A DNA stretch of 64,000 nucleotides from Leguminivora glycinivorella (GCF_023078275.1 NC_062978.1:10244585-10308584); one strand, 5' to 3'; shown: positions 10,973 to 21,661, counted from the first letter of the stretch. Numbers and translations are program-made. The notes: a model not told the origin generated them from the letters alone.

Positions 10973-11228
10973 TCAACAAATACACGGTGCCGTATTATGA
11001 CTCTGTTTCCGTTCTGTTCAAATTAACCTTGTTTTCGTTTATATTTGATTTCCATGTATTTTGACTAGGTCGATGAGTAATTTCAAATAATGAAATTTAA
11101 AAAAATATAGGTATACACCGTGTTGTTTTGTTTTCCGTTGAATTCGACACGTCGTTAGGTTCATTATCAGGAACCACCCTGTATATCGCTTATTGCTAAA
11201 TTCGAAAAAATAGTTTTCTTTTCGTCTA

Positions 11229-11470
11229 TCCATACTAATATTATAAATGGTAAAGTGTGTGTCTGTTTGTTTGTCTGTCTATCACGGTAAAACGGAGCGA
11301 CGAATTGGCGTGATTTTCTAAGTGGAGATAGTTGAAGGGATAGAGAGTGACATAGGCTACTTTTTGTCCCTTTCTAACCCCCCACATCCCTAAAATGGGG
11401 AGTGGAAGTTTGTATGGAGCATTCCGCAATTTTCGAATTTAACGCGAGCGAAGCTGCGGGCAGAAGCTAG
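11229..11470 (+). mobile_element. Lep1-type non-autonomous Helitron
   Basis: Starts TCCATACTAATATTATAAA, has a GTSTGTTTGT-like GT-rich section, and ends GCGGGCAGAAGCTAG, the CTRR terminus of Helitrons, inserted between A and T with no target duplication. The paralogous site at about 19975 (CGTCAATACATATTTAATGG) lacks it, which fixes both ends. These features match the lepidopteran Lep1/HeliLep family as I know it. Confidence 0.8.
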
Positions 11471-11544
11471 TATAAATGGGTTAATTAGTGTGGGAGGGCC
11501 TTTATCAAAACATTAAAGTCGATGTCAAGTGTTTGACGGCGCAT

Positions 11545-12495
11545 TTGTCCTTTAATACCAGCGGGTAAAAACGCATTTTATCCACTAGTGGGTAAAGTAA
11601 TTTGACCTTGAATAAAGTCAAATTAACTGCTTTAAAATTGATAAAAGTAGGTGAATCTAGTAATAAAGATGATTTACCACCTGTGGAACTACTGGAAACA
11701 GTGATAAACGCATTTTTTGCGTTGTAGTTTCTTCGCTATAGCAGGGGCGGCTCACTCCGCGATTCTATCGCCGCGCTACAAGTACATTCTGGCGGCCGCG
11801 AGTTCGCGGCCTAATCAGGGGTGGCGCGCCGCCCGTTCTCGTGGAACGCACGTTCGCACTTTCTATTGTTACTTTACGTCGCGAATTTTTTTTTAAGGTT
11901 GTCCGCGTGTGGAATGACTACTTAAATAATGTTTACTTAAATAAATATCTGGATAAAATAAATACCATAGGACATCTTTACACAGATCTACTATTGATTA
12001 AGTCCCCCGGAAAGGTTCAATAAGGCTTGTGATGTTGGAACTTAAACAAAAATATATAACTACTACTGTATATATACCTAGAAAGTACCCAAGACCTGAA
12101 TATAATAGTATAACATTTTACCTCAGTATTATTTAATTCGTTTTAATCCATAGGCAACCCTATCGCCGGACGCCGCGCACGTGCGGCTCGTTTCTTTGTT
12201 AGAATTTTGTAGGCATTTAAAAAGGCGGCATGCCGTGAACATCAAAGCAGTGGGCCTTCTGTACTTGTACTATTATATATTCTGTGGCTATAGTGAGGAG
12301 AAAAGGATTGTGTTACACTCGGGTGCAAATGTTTTTTACTTCTCGTGTGTTAAAAAAACTCGCATGTTCATGATTCCATTCTCGAACCACTCGCTTCGCT
12401 CGTGGTTCAACTATAGAATCCTTTCACTTGCTCGTTTTTCAATTCCACACTCGGCGTTAAAATACAACTTTGCTCCCTTGTATAACAAATAACTA
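11545..12495 (+). repeat. composite dispersed repeat, copy 2, interrupted
   Basis: Left part 11545-11741 and right part 12287-12495 match 53300-53692 in the same orientation. The terminus ATAACAAATAACTAT is shared with the copies at 603 and 53690. The outer left end is truncated within the TTTGTCCTTTA motif. Confidence 0.75.
11742..12286 (+). mobile_element. 545-bp insertion with 7-bp target duplication, class unknown
   Basis: GCTATAG flanks it on both sides (11735-11741 and 12287-12293), and the copy at 53.5 kb lacks it. The left end is GC-rich (GGGGCGGCTCACTCCGCG) and the right end reads GCAGTGGGCCTTCTGTAC to TATATTCTGTGG. No terminal inverted repeats and no poly-A are seen. A retroposon is likely from the asymmetry and target-duplication length. 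The longest frame (60 codons) has no recognised motif. Confidence 0.65.
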
Positions 12496-13016
12496 TAAGA
12501 AGTGGTAAGGGATGCCGCACACGTGTTCAGTAATAGTAGAGGAGATATAGCGTTGGGGGTCATAATAATTCCCACAGAACCGAAGTTTGGTTTTTTTAGT
12601 TCTCTGTGTGTGTCTTAATGACATACTAAAAATATAGTAAAATATATTTCTGCAAAATACGTTTTTTCGACCACCAAAAGTTGCATGAAAAATTACTATG
12701 AAAAAAAAATCCTAAAATTTAAACATCGTCTCTGGTATCAACTTATGGGGAATTAGGCGGCAAAAAAGTTTTTAACGTTGATGTTTATCAAAAATATAAC
12801 AATTTTCCACTATTTAGATAAAATAAAAACAGATAAAAATAATACATTTGATGAAGGGAAGTGATTGAAACATAAATTTCAGCAATATTATTTTTTTCAT
12901 AGGTACCACACCATGGTAAATACGGGTACGATCCGCCTGGTGATAAACAGTCACAGAGCCTATGACGTCTGCCACACTAGAGCCCCACATGCGTGCTGCT
13001 GGCCCTTTAGGATACC

Positions 13017-13162
13017 TTTCCACCAGAGATGCGCTACGTGGATGTGTTTGATATCCACCAATCATGTTCACTGTTCCACAAAGTATAGCTCTAGTGGGAA
13101 CGGGTTCGATTAAGCTGATTGTGGATATCAGACGCATCCATAAACACATCTCTGGTGGAAAG
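13017..13162. repeat. fold-back repeat with about 46-bp arms
   Basis: CTTTCCACCAGAGATGCG...GATATCCACCAATC (13017-13065) pairs with the reverse complement at 13117-13162. The CCACCAGAGATG arm is a known lepidopteran dispersed motif, often in transcripts. Frames crossing it on both strands are mirror images and not genes. Confidence 0.7.
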
Positions 13163-13171
13163 ACACCCTTA

Positions 13172-13730
13172 AGAGTCCTCAGCTAGCTCGCAGGATAAGG
13201 AGCGTCCGCGGGAGAAAAATCCTCCTAAGCCAACATCGGAAACAGATGCCGTAATCTCACTGTCCAAGGCCCTAAGTCACGCGGCCCTGGTAGGCCAAAG
13301 AAGCGCTGGCTGGACTTCGTGGGAGCGGACATGCAAGAGAACAATCTCAAGCCTGAGGATGTCGAAGACCGGCCAAAGTGGTTCTAAGACTGAGCAGGAA
13401 AGCGGATCCTGGCGCTAGGCGGGGAAAACGCTAGATTGAAGAAGCCGCAGTGTGCGACCATACGGGTCCATCAGGGTGTGCCGTATTTATCATAAACTTG
13501 TATTTTGATGAGGTTCAATGTAAGTACATAAATTGTCGCATCCCAAACAAAAACTCTCGATAAAGTATTATATCGAACACAAGAAAAAACCAAAATCTAA
13601 TAATCATCGGTTTTTCTAGTCAGAAATCTGCCATCCGCACACCCGGGACCCGTATATGGTCGCACACTGCGGCTTAGGAGGATTTTTCTCCCGCGGACGC
13701 TCCTTATCCTGTGAACTAGCTGAGGACTCT
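13172..13730. repeat. long fold-back element with a LINE inserted in its left arm
   Basis: The right arm 13637-13730 is continuous. The left arm is in two pieces, 13172-13231 and 13447-13482, that together pair with it (AGAGTCCTCAGCTAG..., GCAGTGTGCGACCAT...). The break is flanked by AAGCC on both sides (13227-13231 and 13442-13446), the target duplication of the inserted LINE. Confidence 0.7.
13232..13441 (+). pseudogene. 5'-truncated LINE, C-terminal end of reverse transcriptase polyprotein
   Basis: The + frame reads GRPKKRWLDFVGADMQ, then ENNLKPEDVEDRPKWF and a stop at 13385-13387. One frame away the family-like continuation RLSRKADPGARRGKR-stop is present, so a frameshift has occurred near 13383. 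GRPKKRWLD with a following DRxKW is the usual C-terminal end of RTE/R4-like LINE polyproteins in arthropods, downstream of the polymerase domain. The 3' end is TTGAAGAAG, a short (GAA)n tail. The 210-bp insert keeps only the 3' end, as in target-primed reverse transcription. Naming the clade is inference. Confidence 0.75.
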
Positions 13731-13815
13731 TCATCATCATCATCATATCAGCCCTTTATCGCCCACTGCTGAGCATAAGCCTCTCTTCTAGTACGCCACT
13801 TCTCCCGGTCCTGGG
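13731..13815 (-). pseudogene. LINE 3' end, C-terminal REAYAQQWAIKG fragment
   Basis: On the minus strand the frame reads QDREKWRTRREAYAQQW then AIKG-stop, followed by a (TGA)n tail seen as TCATCATCATCAT on the plus strand. This is the C-terminal signature of RTE-like LINEs. Only 85 bp remain. It abuts the end of the long fold-back and the start of the repeat module at 13818. Confidence 0.7.
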
Positions 13816-13817
13816 AA

Positions 13818-14178
13818 TCATAATGGCTGCACCGATTTTAATGGTTGGGGTGGCTATCAGTTTGTATTAAAACATTTATACATATAAAAATTTAAATCCT
13901 TTAAAAAATTAAAGATGGCGGCCAAATAATAAAAAAAAATGAAATTTTCAACTTTTTTTGATTCTCACGAAATTCACAAATAGTTTTTCTACGATACGGC
14001 TACATTTTTATTTATTGAAATAAAATCTGATAATATCATCTGCAAAATAAAACAAAAAACATTAAAATCCGTTCAGTAGCTTTTGAACTATACGCATTGC
14101 AAATGAAGCGCGCGGGTTTGAAAGACGTCTTTGCACTTGATGTGATGCATTGTATTGTTTGGTGCCGCTATACAGCCC
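13818..14178 (-). repeat. 350-400-bp dispersed module, inverted copy
   Basis: Reverse complement of 16697-17074 with roughly 90% identity by eye. The outer end is GGAATCATAATGGCTGCACC and the inner end GGTGCCGCTATACA. It contains AAAGATGGCGGCCAAATAAT and a GCGCGCGGGTTTGAAAGACG block. No coding content. Confidence 0.7.
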
Positions 14179-14232
14179 CGCCAAACTATACCGCTAAACA
14201 GGCCTGAGTCCATGCTTGCTCACTAAAATATG

Positions 14233-14804
14233 TTAGACTTATATTGACCGGGATATAGACCGTGATTACCTTTTTGATTTTTGTCGAGCTCCCGATATTT
14301 CGACGCAGTTGCATGCATCATGATCACGGAAAACTGACGAAGGCGGGTGGATGTTAAAGTTGTATAGACAGCGCGCGATCTACCCTCCTTCGCGCGCGTC
14401 GGCTGCGTTCACTTTCAGCGTTACCACTGGTCGCGTTCACACTCGATGGAACAAATCAAATTTCAATCGTGAGGATGGCTTCAAACTATCTAATGTATGG
14501 AATCCAGTGATTTGTTTGTGTAAAAAACCGGTGAAGTCAGAATTGAACAAACGTAGTGACACTGTGAGTATAGTGTGTTTGGACAGACCATCGAGTGTGA
14601 ACGCGACCAGTGGTAACGCTGAAAGTGAACGCAGCCGACGCGCGCGAAGGAGGGTAGATCGCGCGCTGTCTATACAACTTTAACATCCACCCGCCTTCGT
14701 CAGTTTTCCGTGATCATGATGCATGCAACTGCGTCGAAATATCGGGAGCTCGACAAAAATCAAAAAGGTAATCACGGTCTATATCCCGGTCAATATAAGT
14801 CTAA
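14233..14804. mobile_element. fold-back element with perfect 217-bp arms
   Basis: 14233-14449 and 14588-14804 are exact reverse complements as far as I can compare, with a 138-bp loop. The arms contain CGATATTTCGACGCAGTTGC and GCGCGCGATCTACCC. CTCACTAAAATATGT occurs at 14219-14233 and 14833-14847, a possible 15-bp target duplication if the unit includes 28 bp beyond the right arm. Both-strand frames (110 codons at 14351) are by-products of the palindrome. A degraded copy of one arm lies at 57974-58020. Perfect arms imply recent insertion or gene conversion. Confidence 0.8.
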
Positions 14805-14990
14805 TGAAAATAACCGTGAATCATTCAAAACTCTCACTAAAATATGTGTTAAGAACGGTCCCAATTTGGCATTTAAGCATGGGATCTATGGAGCTAATTA
14901 TATTGAGAAATTTCAAGTCTCATCTAGTATATTTTCTTAATATTTCAAATGACAATAACCTGCCAGAGTATAAGTTATAAAATAGCTAAC

Positions 14991-15489
14991 ACTGTGGATC
15001 TTGGAAGACCTACTGCTCTTCGTGGTTTTTACGCCTTTACGTCTGACACCACTTCTTTTTTCAATAGAAAAGGAAAAATCATGTTCTGACACACTGAAGT
15101 TATACCAGATTTGATAGAAAAATCGCAGTAACTACAAAGTCTCCCTGGAGGAATAATCGCCATGCTTGAAAAGTTCACCTGAACTTGGTGAGCAAGAAAC
15201 TGTTTACCACCAAAAATAAATTAGTACCTAACCGACATCGGCATTACTTGCGCTCCGTGTCGTATAACAACGCCCCATATTCTGGATATTACTTCTGTGC
15301 CTATGCCATCATCCTGGGGTTGGAAGACGTACAATGATAGTTGGGTACTGCAGTGGTCTGAAAACAGGGAGATATGGTATGAATGGGTATACATGGACGA
15401 TTGCGGTTGTAAAAAAGGCTGCGAAACAATACGCTGTACGTGTTGTGGGACTTGTGGGTCTACCCTGCGCGGTGCAAATAATGCAATGT
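14991..15489 (+). pseudogene. broken transposon-associated gene with a cysteine-rich CXC-like motif
   Basis: Two blocks are readable in different frames. From 14991: TVDLGRPTALRGFYAFTS, then DTTSFFNRKGK, ended by stops after 15070. From 15297: SSWGWKTYNDSWVLQWSE, then DDCGCKKGCETIRCTCC and stop at 15487-15489. The order GF-AF---DTT-FF--KGK, then GW-----W---W, then a CxCKKGCxTxRCxC cluster matches, from memory, a dispersed arthropod family of uncharacterised proteins with a TSO1-like CXC motif, usually in repeat-rich DNA. Several stops and frameshifts lie between the blocks and the cysteine cluster is cut short. Function is unknown; CXC motifs in other families bind DNA. It lies between inverted copies of one repeat module (13818 and 16697), so it may be cargo of a decayed element. 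Confidence 0.55.
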
Positions 15490-15836
15490 AACATTAGCAA
15501 AGGATAATATATAGAAAATGATATTATAAATTATTATTTTATCATTATTTCCTTGTATTTTGATATTATTTTGTATGACTCTTTTATCTTTCAGTATAGC
15601 CTAGACGAGAAGCAAAAAATAAGTTTTGTATTAATATACGTTCCCGTAGCCCCCAACAGAAGTTATCGAAAATTATCTCTGGAGTCCTCGGAAAGGACAA
15701 TTGCTATTAATACAAATGTTATGTTATGTGTATTTAAGTTCTTTTAAAGTTTACGGGGGTTATCTAAATATACCTAAACTCGGAATAAAAAACTAAAAAT
15801 GTATGTAAATACTAAAAACATTGATTCTGAATAGTA

Positions 15837-16664
15837 ATATCCCTTCAGGTGGCGAAATCCGGGAGCCGACCGCACGTAAAGTGGCAGGTAACCGGGAGCC
15901 GGACTTGAAATAAAAAGCTGTTGAGTGGCAAGGATACCGATAAAATGACAGAAAAGTAAACTACCCTTGAGTGGCGGGGCCCTCACGGGTGGTCATCGCG
16001 AATGTCACTTGTGTTACAAAAATTATAATTTCTCAAAAAGTGTAGGGATGTTGTGCATAAACCAAATATCACTGGATTCATTATGAAACGGCTAAAATCA
16101 TTCCATAGCAAAAAAATACATTCCATTTATGTGAATTTTACTAGACTCGATCAAATATCAGGTGGCTACGTTTTCCACTTCCATGTATTAAAGTAACTTT
16201 ATTTAGGAAAACAAACAGTAAATTGTATAAAAAAGTAATTCAGGGACTTAAATATACATTTATTTACACTTATATCCCTTTTTTAACATATTACAGTACA
16301 ATTTTTGCAAAAAAGACGGTTTTTAAACACGTGTCTCAAATATGGCAGGCGGTTGGTCCAATCAAATTGGGTCATATTTCAAGCTGTTTTGAAGTTGAGG
16401 GTGTTGGACCTTTACTGAATGCCGTCCGTGTTTAGTGACGAATGGTTCGTGCAAGTGTGAGGAAGCTAGATACAGTTTTAGACGGTTTTATTTATATATT
16501 TAGGTATATCATCGCACGGGGTCCGGGAGCCGGTCCCTGCCACTTATCGGCTTGTTTTTCCCAGAGTCCGGCTCCCGGCGCCTGCCACTTAACGGAATGT
16601 TTTATAAAACGACCGTGCCACTTATCCCCTATGCAACTTGTAGCTCCGCCACCTGAAGGGATAT
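15837..16664. mobile_element. 828-bp element with 18-bp terminal inverted repeats
   Basis: ATATCCCTTCAGGTGGCG at 15837-15854 is matched by its exact complement at 16647-16664. AGTA lies outside both ends (4-bp target duplication). Inside, GGGAGCCGG and GCCACTTA-like motifs recur near both ends in opposite orientation. No transposase frame: a non-autonomous DNA transposon of unassigned superfamily. Confidence 0.65.
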
Positions 16665-16696
16665 AGTAAGTTGTGACCAAAATAAATAATCAGTCT

Positions 16697-17430
16697 TGCG
16701 TGTATAGCGGTACCAAAAACAATACGATGCATCACATCAAGTGCAAAGACGTATTTCAAACCCGCGCGCTTCATTCGCAATGCGTATAGTTCAAAAGCTA
16801 CTGACTGAACGGATTTTAATGTTTTTTGTTTTATTTTGCAGATGATATTATCAGATTTTATTTCAATAAATAAAAATGTAACCGTATCGTACCGTACCAA
16901 AACGATTTGTAAATTTCGTGAGAATAAAAAAAATTGAAAATTTCATATTTTTCTTATTATTTGGCCGCCATCTTTAATTTTTTAAATTATTTAATTTTTA
17001 ATATGAATAAATGTTTTAATACAAACTGATAGCCACCCCTACCATTAAAATCGGTGCAGCCGTTATGATTCCAAATTTTTTTACATCACGTGCAAAAACG
17101 TCTTTCAAATCCGCGCGCTCCATTTGAAATGGGTAAACTTCAAAGACCACTCAACGGATTTTCATTATTTTTATTTTATTATGTAGATAATATTATCAGG
17201 TTTAATTTAAAAATATACAAATGTGGCCATATCATAAAAATTTATTGGTAAATTGCGAGAGAATGAAAAAAAGTTTGAAATTTTCATATTCTTCTTATTA
17301 TTCGGCCGTCATCTTAATTTTTTTATGACTTTAATTTTTTATATTAATAAACTCTTCAAAACGAACTGATAGACATCCCAACCATCAAAATCGGTGCAGC
17401 CGTGGTGATTCTATAAATTTTTAAAAATGT
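16697..17430 (+). repeat. two diverged tandem copies of the 350-400-bp module
   Basis: Copy one is 16697-17074 and copy two about 17085-17430. Both run from a CATCA-GTGCAAA-ACGT block through GCGCGCT-CATT, TTATTTGGCCGCCATCTT-like, to AAAATCGGTGCAGCCG. The next bases (GCGGCCGCCATTTTGG, 17431 on) hint at a third, more decayed unit. The inverted relative is at 13818-14178. Confidence 0.7.
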
Positions 17431-19835
17431 GCGGCCGCCATTTTGGAAAATATCCGCCATCTTGAATTCTAGTGGATGAAAATCGTGTTTCCTCAGATGA
17501 AATCATTTGTATTGGTCTCTAGTATCACTGTGCAAAGTGGTTTGCTTTCTGCAAAAAATGCAGCTTTTGACCATAATTTCGCCGTATGAAGCCGAAATTA
17601 TACATATCGAGCCACGGGCCATCAAAGATATGATGCATATATACATCACCATGCATTTAAGGGTTAATCATACCGTGTGTGGTATCAAATTAAAGGGCTA
17701 TCAGAGTAGTTTACAAATATATAACACATAATAGGACTTTTTCTAATTGGTCTAACAAAATATGAGTAAATGTCCAGGTAATAATTGTGACTGTGATGGC
17801 TTGTTTTCAAAAAATTGACAAAAATGTATAACAATATAAATTTATAGTCACTAAACTAAAGCATAAGAGCAATTTTAGTAAGCTTTGCAGATTAATTTAA
17901 GTCAAAGAAATTGTCAATATTAGGTAATTTTTGAAAAAAAAAAATGATACGTCTTAGCCCCGTTTACTCTTTTTCAAAACCTTATAATAAAAATGTAGTC
18001 TGAGAAGTTTGTTGTGTATACGTATTATAAATTTACCAGTTCCAGTATTCAAAATTTTGCAAATTTTACAAATAAGATCGACTAATTCAGCGCTATACGC
18101 GGGGTTTTCCTAAACGTGCATCAGATAAAAATTCACAATTAATTTAGTGAGAATAGTGAGTCAGTTTTAAAAAATCCAGTCTTATAAGAATCAACATAAT
18201 AAGAATCTCTAATTGAAACTTGAATTAATTACCGACTAAAACTATAATTTTACATTGACGTTTTTCTTGAAAGCAGCCTTAATTGCCGTAGTTTCGATGG
18301 ATTTTTTATTTTTTACCACCGATATCAACAAAAGTGACCACCGACTTCGATTGCCATGTTGGAAACTGGTTTATTGTGCATTATTTTCTAGGATTTTATA
18401 CTTAAAGAGTAAGATATACTTAGTAAAAACATAGAACTGTTTGTAAGCGAATTAAGCAATATTATGTATAAGTACAAAAATCACTGCTCAAAAACGACTA
18501 AAAACTAAAATTCACAATCCTGCGGACTAAATTGACAAATGACTCACTGATGAAATGTTACCAGGAACAGTGAAATAAAAATAGTGAAGGGTATATGTCG
18601 ATAACAATATATCGACAAGTTGTAAAGTACAAACAACAGACTAGTTTAAATAAAAAATACATAATTACATATGTTACTTTAAAATAAAGGGTTTTGGTTT
18701 GTTCGGTTTTCGAGGTAGTGGATGGATAAAATGCGTTTTTACCTGCTAGTTTTATAGCATAAAAAGGTATCCGAACCAGTAAGTAAAAAAAAAATGTTGT
18801 CCGACAATAAGTCATATTATAAAATATTATTCATTCCCAGGCTCCGTTATTTCGTCATCATCATCATCATCATCATCAGTTACATTTATAATAAAACGAT
18901 TTAGACATTGTCCACTAAATGGTCGAGTTGGAACATTTTTTAATCGGTTTTTATTATGTGATTTACACAATCTTTTCATCTTTCGGCTGTAACACAATAA
19001 TTGTAATAATTCATTTGTAAAGATTCAATTAATATATCATAATAAATATATAAATTTCATTTACATTGTTGCTGGTTTGAAATTAACATTTTATATCTAA
19101 TTAGGGGACCTTTTGATTTGTCGAAAATCATAGAAAAACTTGGTATATTGATTAAAAGATCAAATTGCCAATTTGATTATACCGTCTGGGTTCACCTTAA
19201 ATCTACGGTGTAATAAGAATTTTAATATCGATAAGAACGACACTAGCCAAACTGTTTTTTTTAAAGAACCTATATTTCCATATATAATTTAGTAAAATTA
19301 GCCTTTTTACATAATCTCATCAATCATAGAATAAAATTAAAAACAGTAAAGAATTGAATAATATATATATCCATGATCAATTTCAATAAGTTACATATAA
19401 ATTTGAAAATTATATGGAATAATATGTAAAAAAATTAATTCGGTGGGGCAAATTGATTACATAATTTTGGTGATTTTAAAATGGCAGATTTCTTACAAAC
19501 TATAAGGTTCTAATGAAACCTCCACCACCGGAATGTTTTTTTTTTTAAATTGGCTAGATTTTAGGAAAAAGACTGATCTATAAAGTACTAAAAAAACAGC
19601 ACCGAAAGTCATCAGATCTCTATGAATCGCTCACCCACACTGTTAACGAAATGATTGTTTATGATAATTACTTATATTAATAGGACATTCTTAATTTCTA
19701 ACACAGGTCACACAGATTGACTCCCAATACGTAAAAAATATACACCCTGTTTTTATTGAATTCCGTTAACTTTAAGGGAAGATTCATTAACCTTTTAACT
19801 CTTACGTTTATCGAATTATTAAAAATAATAATTTA
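17431..19835. other. AT-rich unassigned sequence
   Basis: No recognised coding or RNA content. A scrap of the composite repeat lies at about 18718-18790 (GGATAAAATGCGTTTTTACC) and a (TCA)n microsatellite at 18853-18879. The remainder shows only A/T runs. Confidence 0.5.
18853..18879. repeat. (TCA)n microsatellite
   Basis: About eight consecutive TCA units, uninterrupted. On the minus strand this is (TGA)n, the tail type of the RTE-like LINE at 13731, but no LINE coding sequence adjoins it here. Confidence 0.85.
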
Positions 19836-20257
19836 ATTACTGAACACGTGTGCGGCATCCCTTACCACTTCTTAATGTTATTTGTTTTGACATGCGCCGT
19901 CAAACACTTGACAATGACTTTAATGTTATGATGAAGGTCCTCTAACACTAACTAATCCATTAAATATGTATTGACGAAAAGAAAACTATTTTTCGATTTT
20001 AACAATAAGCGATATACAGGGTGGTTCCTGATAATGAACCTAACGACGTGTCGAATTCAACGGAAAACAAAAAAACACGGTGTATACCTATATTTTTTTT
20101 ATTTCATTATTTGAATCTACTCATCGACCTACTGAAAATACATGGAAATCAAATATAAACGAAAACAAGGTTAATTTGAACAGAACGGAAACAGAGTCAT
20201 AATTTGTGACCGTGTATTTGTTGAATTTTTACGGCGACGCAACGCAAAAAATCCTTT
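19836..20257 (-). mobile_element. older dispersed repeat, copy 2, uninterrupted
   Basis: Reverse complement of the pieces at 10973-12540, without Lep1 and without the composite repeat. It serves as the empty-site control for both. Its outer end (20231-20257, CGGCGACGCAACGCAAAAAA) is the last module of a GC-rich fold-back whose remainder is missing here. Confidence 0.75.
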
Positions 20258-20344
20258 TTTCATAGTGAATATATGTTTTTTTTTATTTGTGGCTTTTAAT
20301 ACATTATCGTAAGTTGACATCTAGGAAACTATTGATACCTACTG

Positions 20345-20680
20345 AATAAGAATGGAATCGTTGGGCATTAAATTTTATATGAAAATATAAAAAAAAAAAT
20401 TTTTCATACAAATTGTATGGGGATCGTTTTTTCGATTTGTGGATTTTCTAGCTAGAAATCTTATTTTGGTCTCATACAAGCTTTTGATCCTTGATAGAAA
20501 TTGGATCGATTGGCGTCAAAAAAAAGTTTATGAAAAATTACCTTTTTCTCGCATCCTGTATGTTTTTCCAAAAATATGTAGGTAAACGCCATTTTTCATA
20601 AATTTAAAATGGTCTTCTACTTTACTGATACTCTATCAAAATACAACCTGTATAAGTAATTGTCAAAGTTTAGACTACTT
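20345..20680 (-). repeat. dispersed repeat, related to 44700-45080
   Basis: Inverted relative of 44700-45080: CATACAAATTGTATGG, TCATACAAGCTTTTGATCC, GGCGTCAAAAAAAAGTTTAT and a CTCGCATCCTGTATG block occur in the reverse order there. No coding content. Confidence 0.65.
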
Positions 20681-20703
20681 TAGACTAACATTTTCAATCA
20701 TTC

Positions 20704-21549
20704 TTAGGGTTCGGTACCAAAAAGGTACAAAACGAACCCTTATGGTGCGACTCTGTCCGTCTGTCACATTTCTAAATATCTCGAGAACTACTTATGCTAT
20801 CAACTTGTACTTTGGAATAGTTATGAACATTGTTAACCTTTACAAAATCAAAGGATTCTTTTTTTTATTTATGAATATTAACTATACAAAATGGCCAATA
20901 TGAAAGGGGGGCAAATTGTATATGTCAAGTAACTAGGTCAAGTGGGGTATCGTTAGAAAGAGCTCAAATTGTACATATCAAAACTATTTTTATAATTTTT
21001 TGTTATGGAAAAAAACAGAATTGTGAAGGAAAATTAAAAAAAAAATACCGCCCCCTTATCTCTGAAGTTTACCTACATAAATTTATGAAGTTTTGACCGA
21101 ACATGGCTATTATAACGAATATTACAGGAAAAATAAAATCGTACACGTACCTTAAAAACTTTTTTTTAATTTATAAAAAAACCTTTCAGATTTACATTTT
21201 CAACCTCAACACCTTACAGCTGTTTATTGTACCTGTATTTTTTAACAAAATAACAATAAAATTCAAAAACATCGCGTTTTTCCTGATATAATGAGGTCGG
21301 TTCAGGAGCGTCCTTGCGACATGTCGCAAGTCGTAAACTATTGAAGTCGAATAGTCTTGATTTTATTTGGATGTTGTCTAACAATAAAATTGTATATTAA
21401 AATATTACTTGTTATGTGGGAAATTGAGTCTTGAGGAATTCAGTCAAATCTGTAGAGTTCTATAAATAACATTTTGATGATTCAACTATTGAAAGTTTGT
21501 ACGGAACCCTCGGTGAGCGAGTCCGACTCGCACTAGACCGGTTTTTTTT
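20704..21549 (+). mobile_element. complete dispersed element of the AGGGTTCGGTACC...CGGAACCCTCGG family
   Basis: The start TTAGGGTTCGGTACC, the CTCTGTCCGTCTGTCAC block and the end ACGGAACCCTCGGTGAGCG...GACTCGCACTAGACCGG are all present. I know this family from many lepidopteran genomes. Length is about 850 bp. No enzyme frame is visible. Ends only are at window position 1-405 (variant) and 59448-59490. Confidence 0.7.
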
Positions 21550-21661
21550 AATAAATGATTTTATGTTATAGTGAGAATTATAACATTTTTGAAATATACT
21601 ATGTTGATCCATGTCTGGATAAAGACTGATCGTGAAGTTCTGAACCGTGCATTTGTTATTG

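Larger units (their letters stand above)
10973..12540 (+). mobile_element. older dispersed repeat, copy 1, interrupted by later insertions
   Basis: Segments 10973-11228, 11471-11544 and about 12494-12540 together match 20245-19836 in reverse. Shared marks include AAATACACGGTGCCG-like and CACGTGTTCAGTAAT ends and the GTGTTTGACGGCGCAT block. The gaps are exactly the Lep1 element and the composite repeat. No coding content. Confidence 0.7.

Noticed and set aside
10687..11064. Arginine/alanine-rich proteins on both strands
   Set aside because: Translations of the GC-rich fold-back; every frame and both strands give similar low-complexity products.
14351..14683. 110-codon + frame
   Set aside because: It crosses the palindromic arms and loop of the 217-bp-arm fold-back; no recognised motif.
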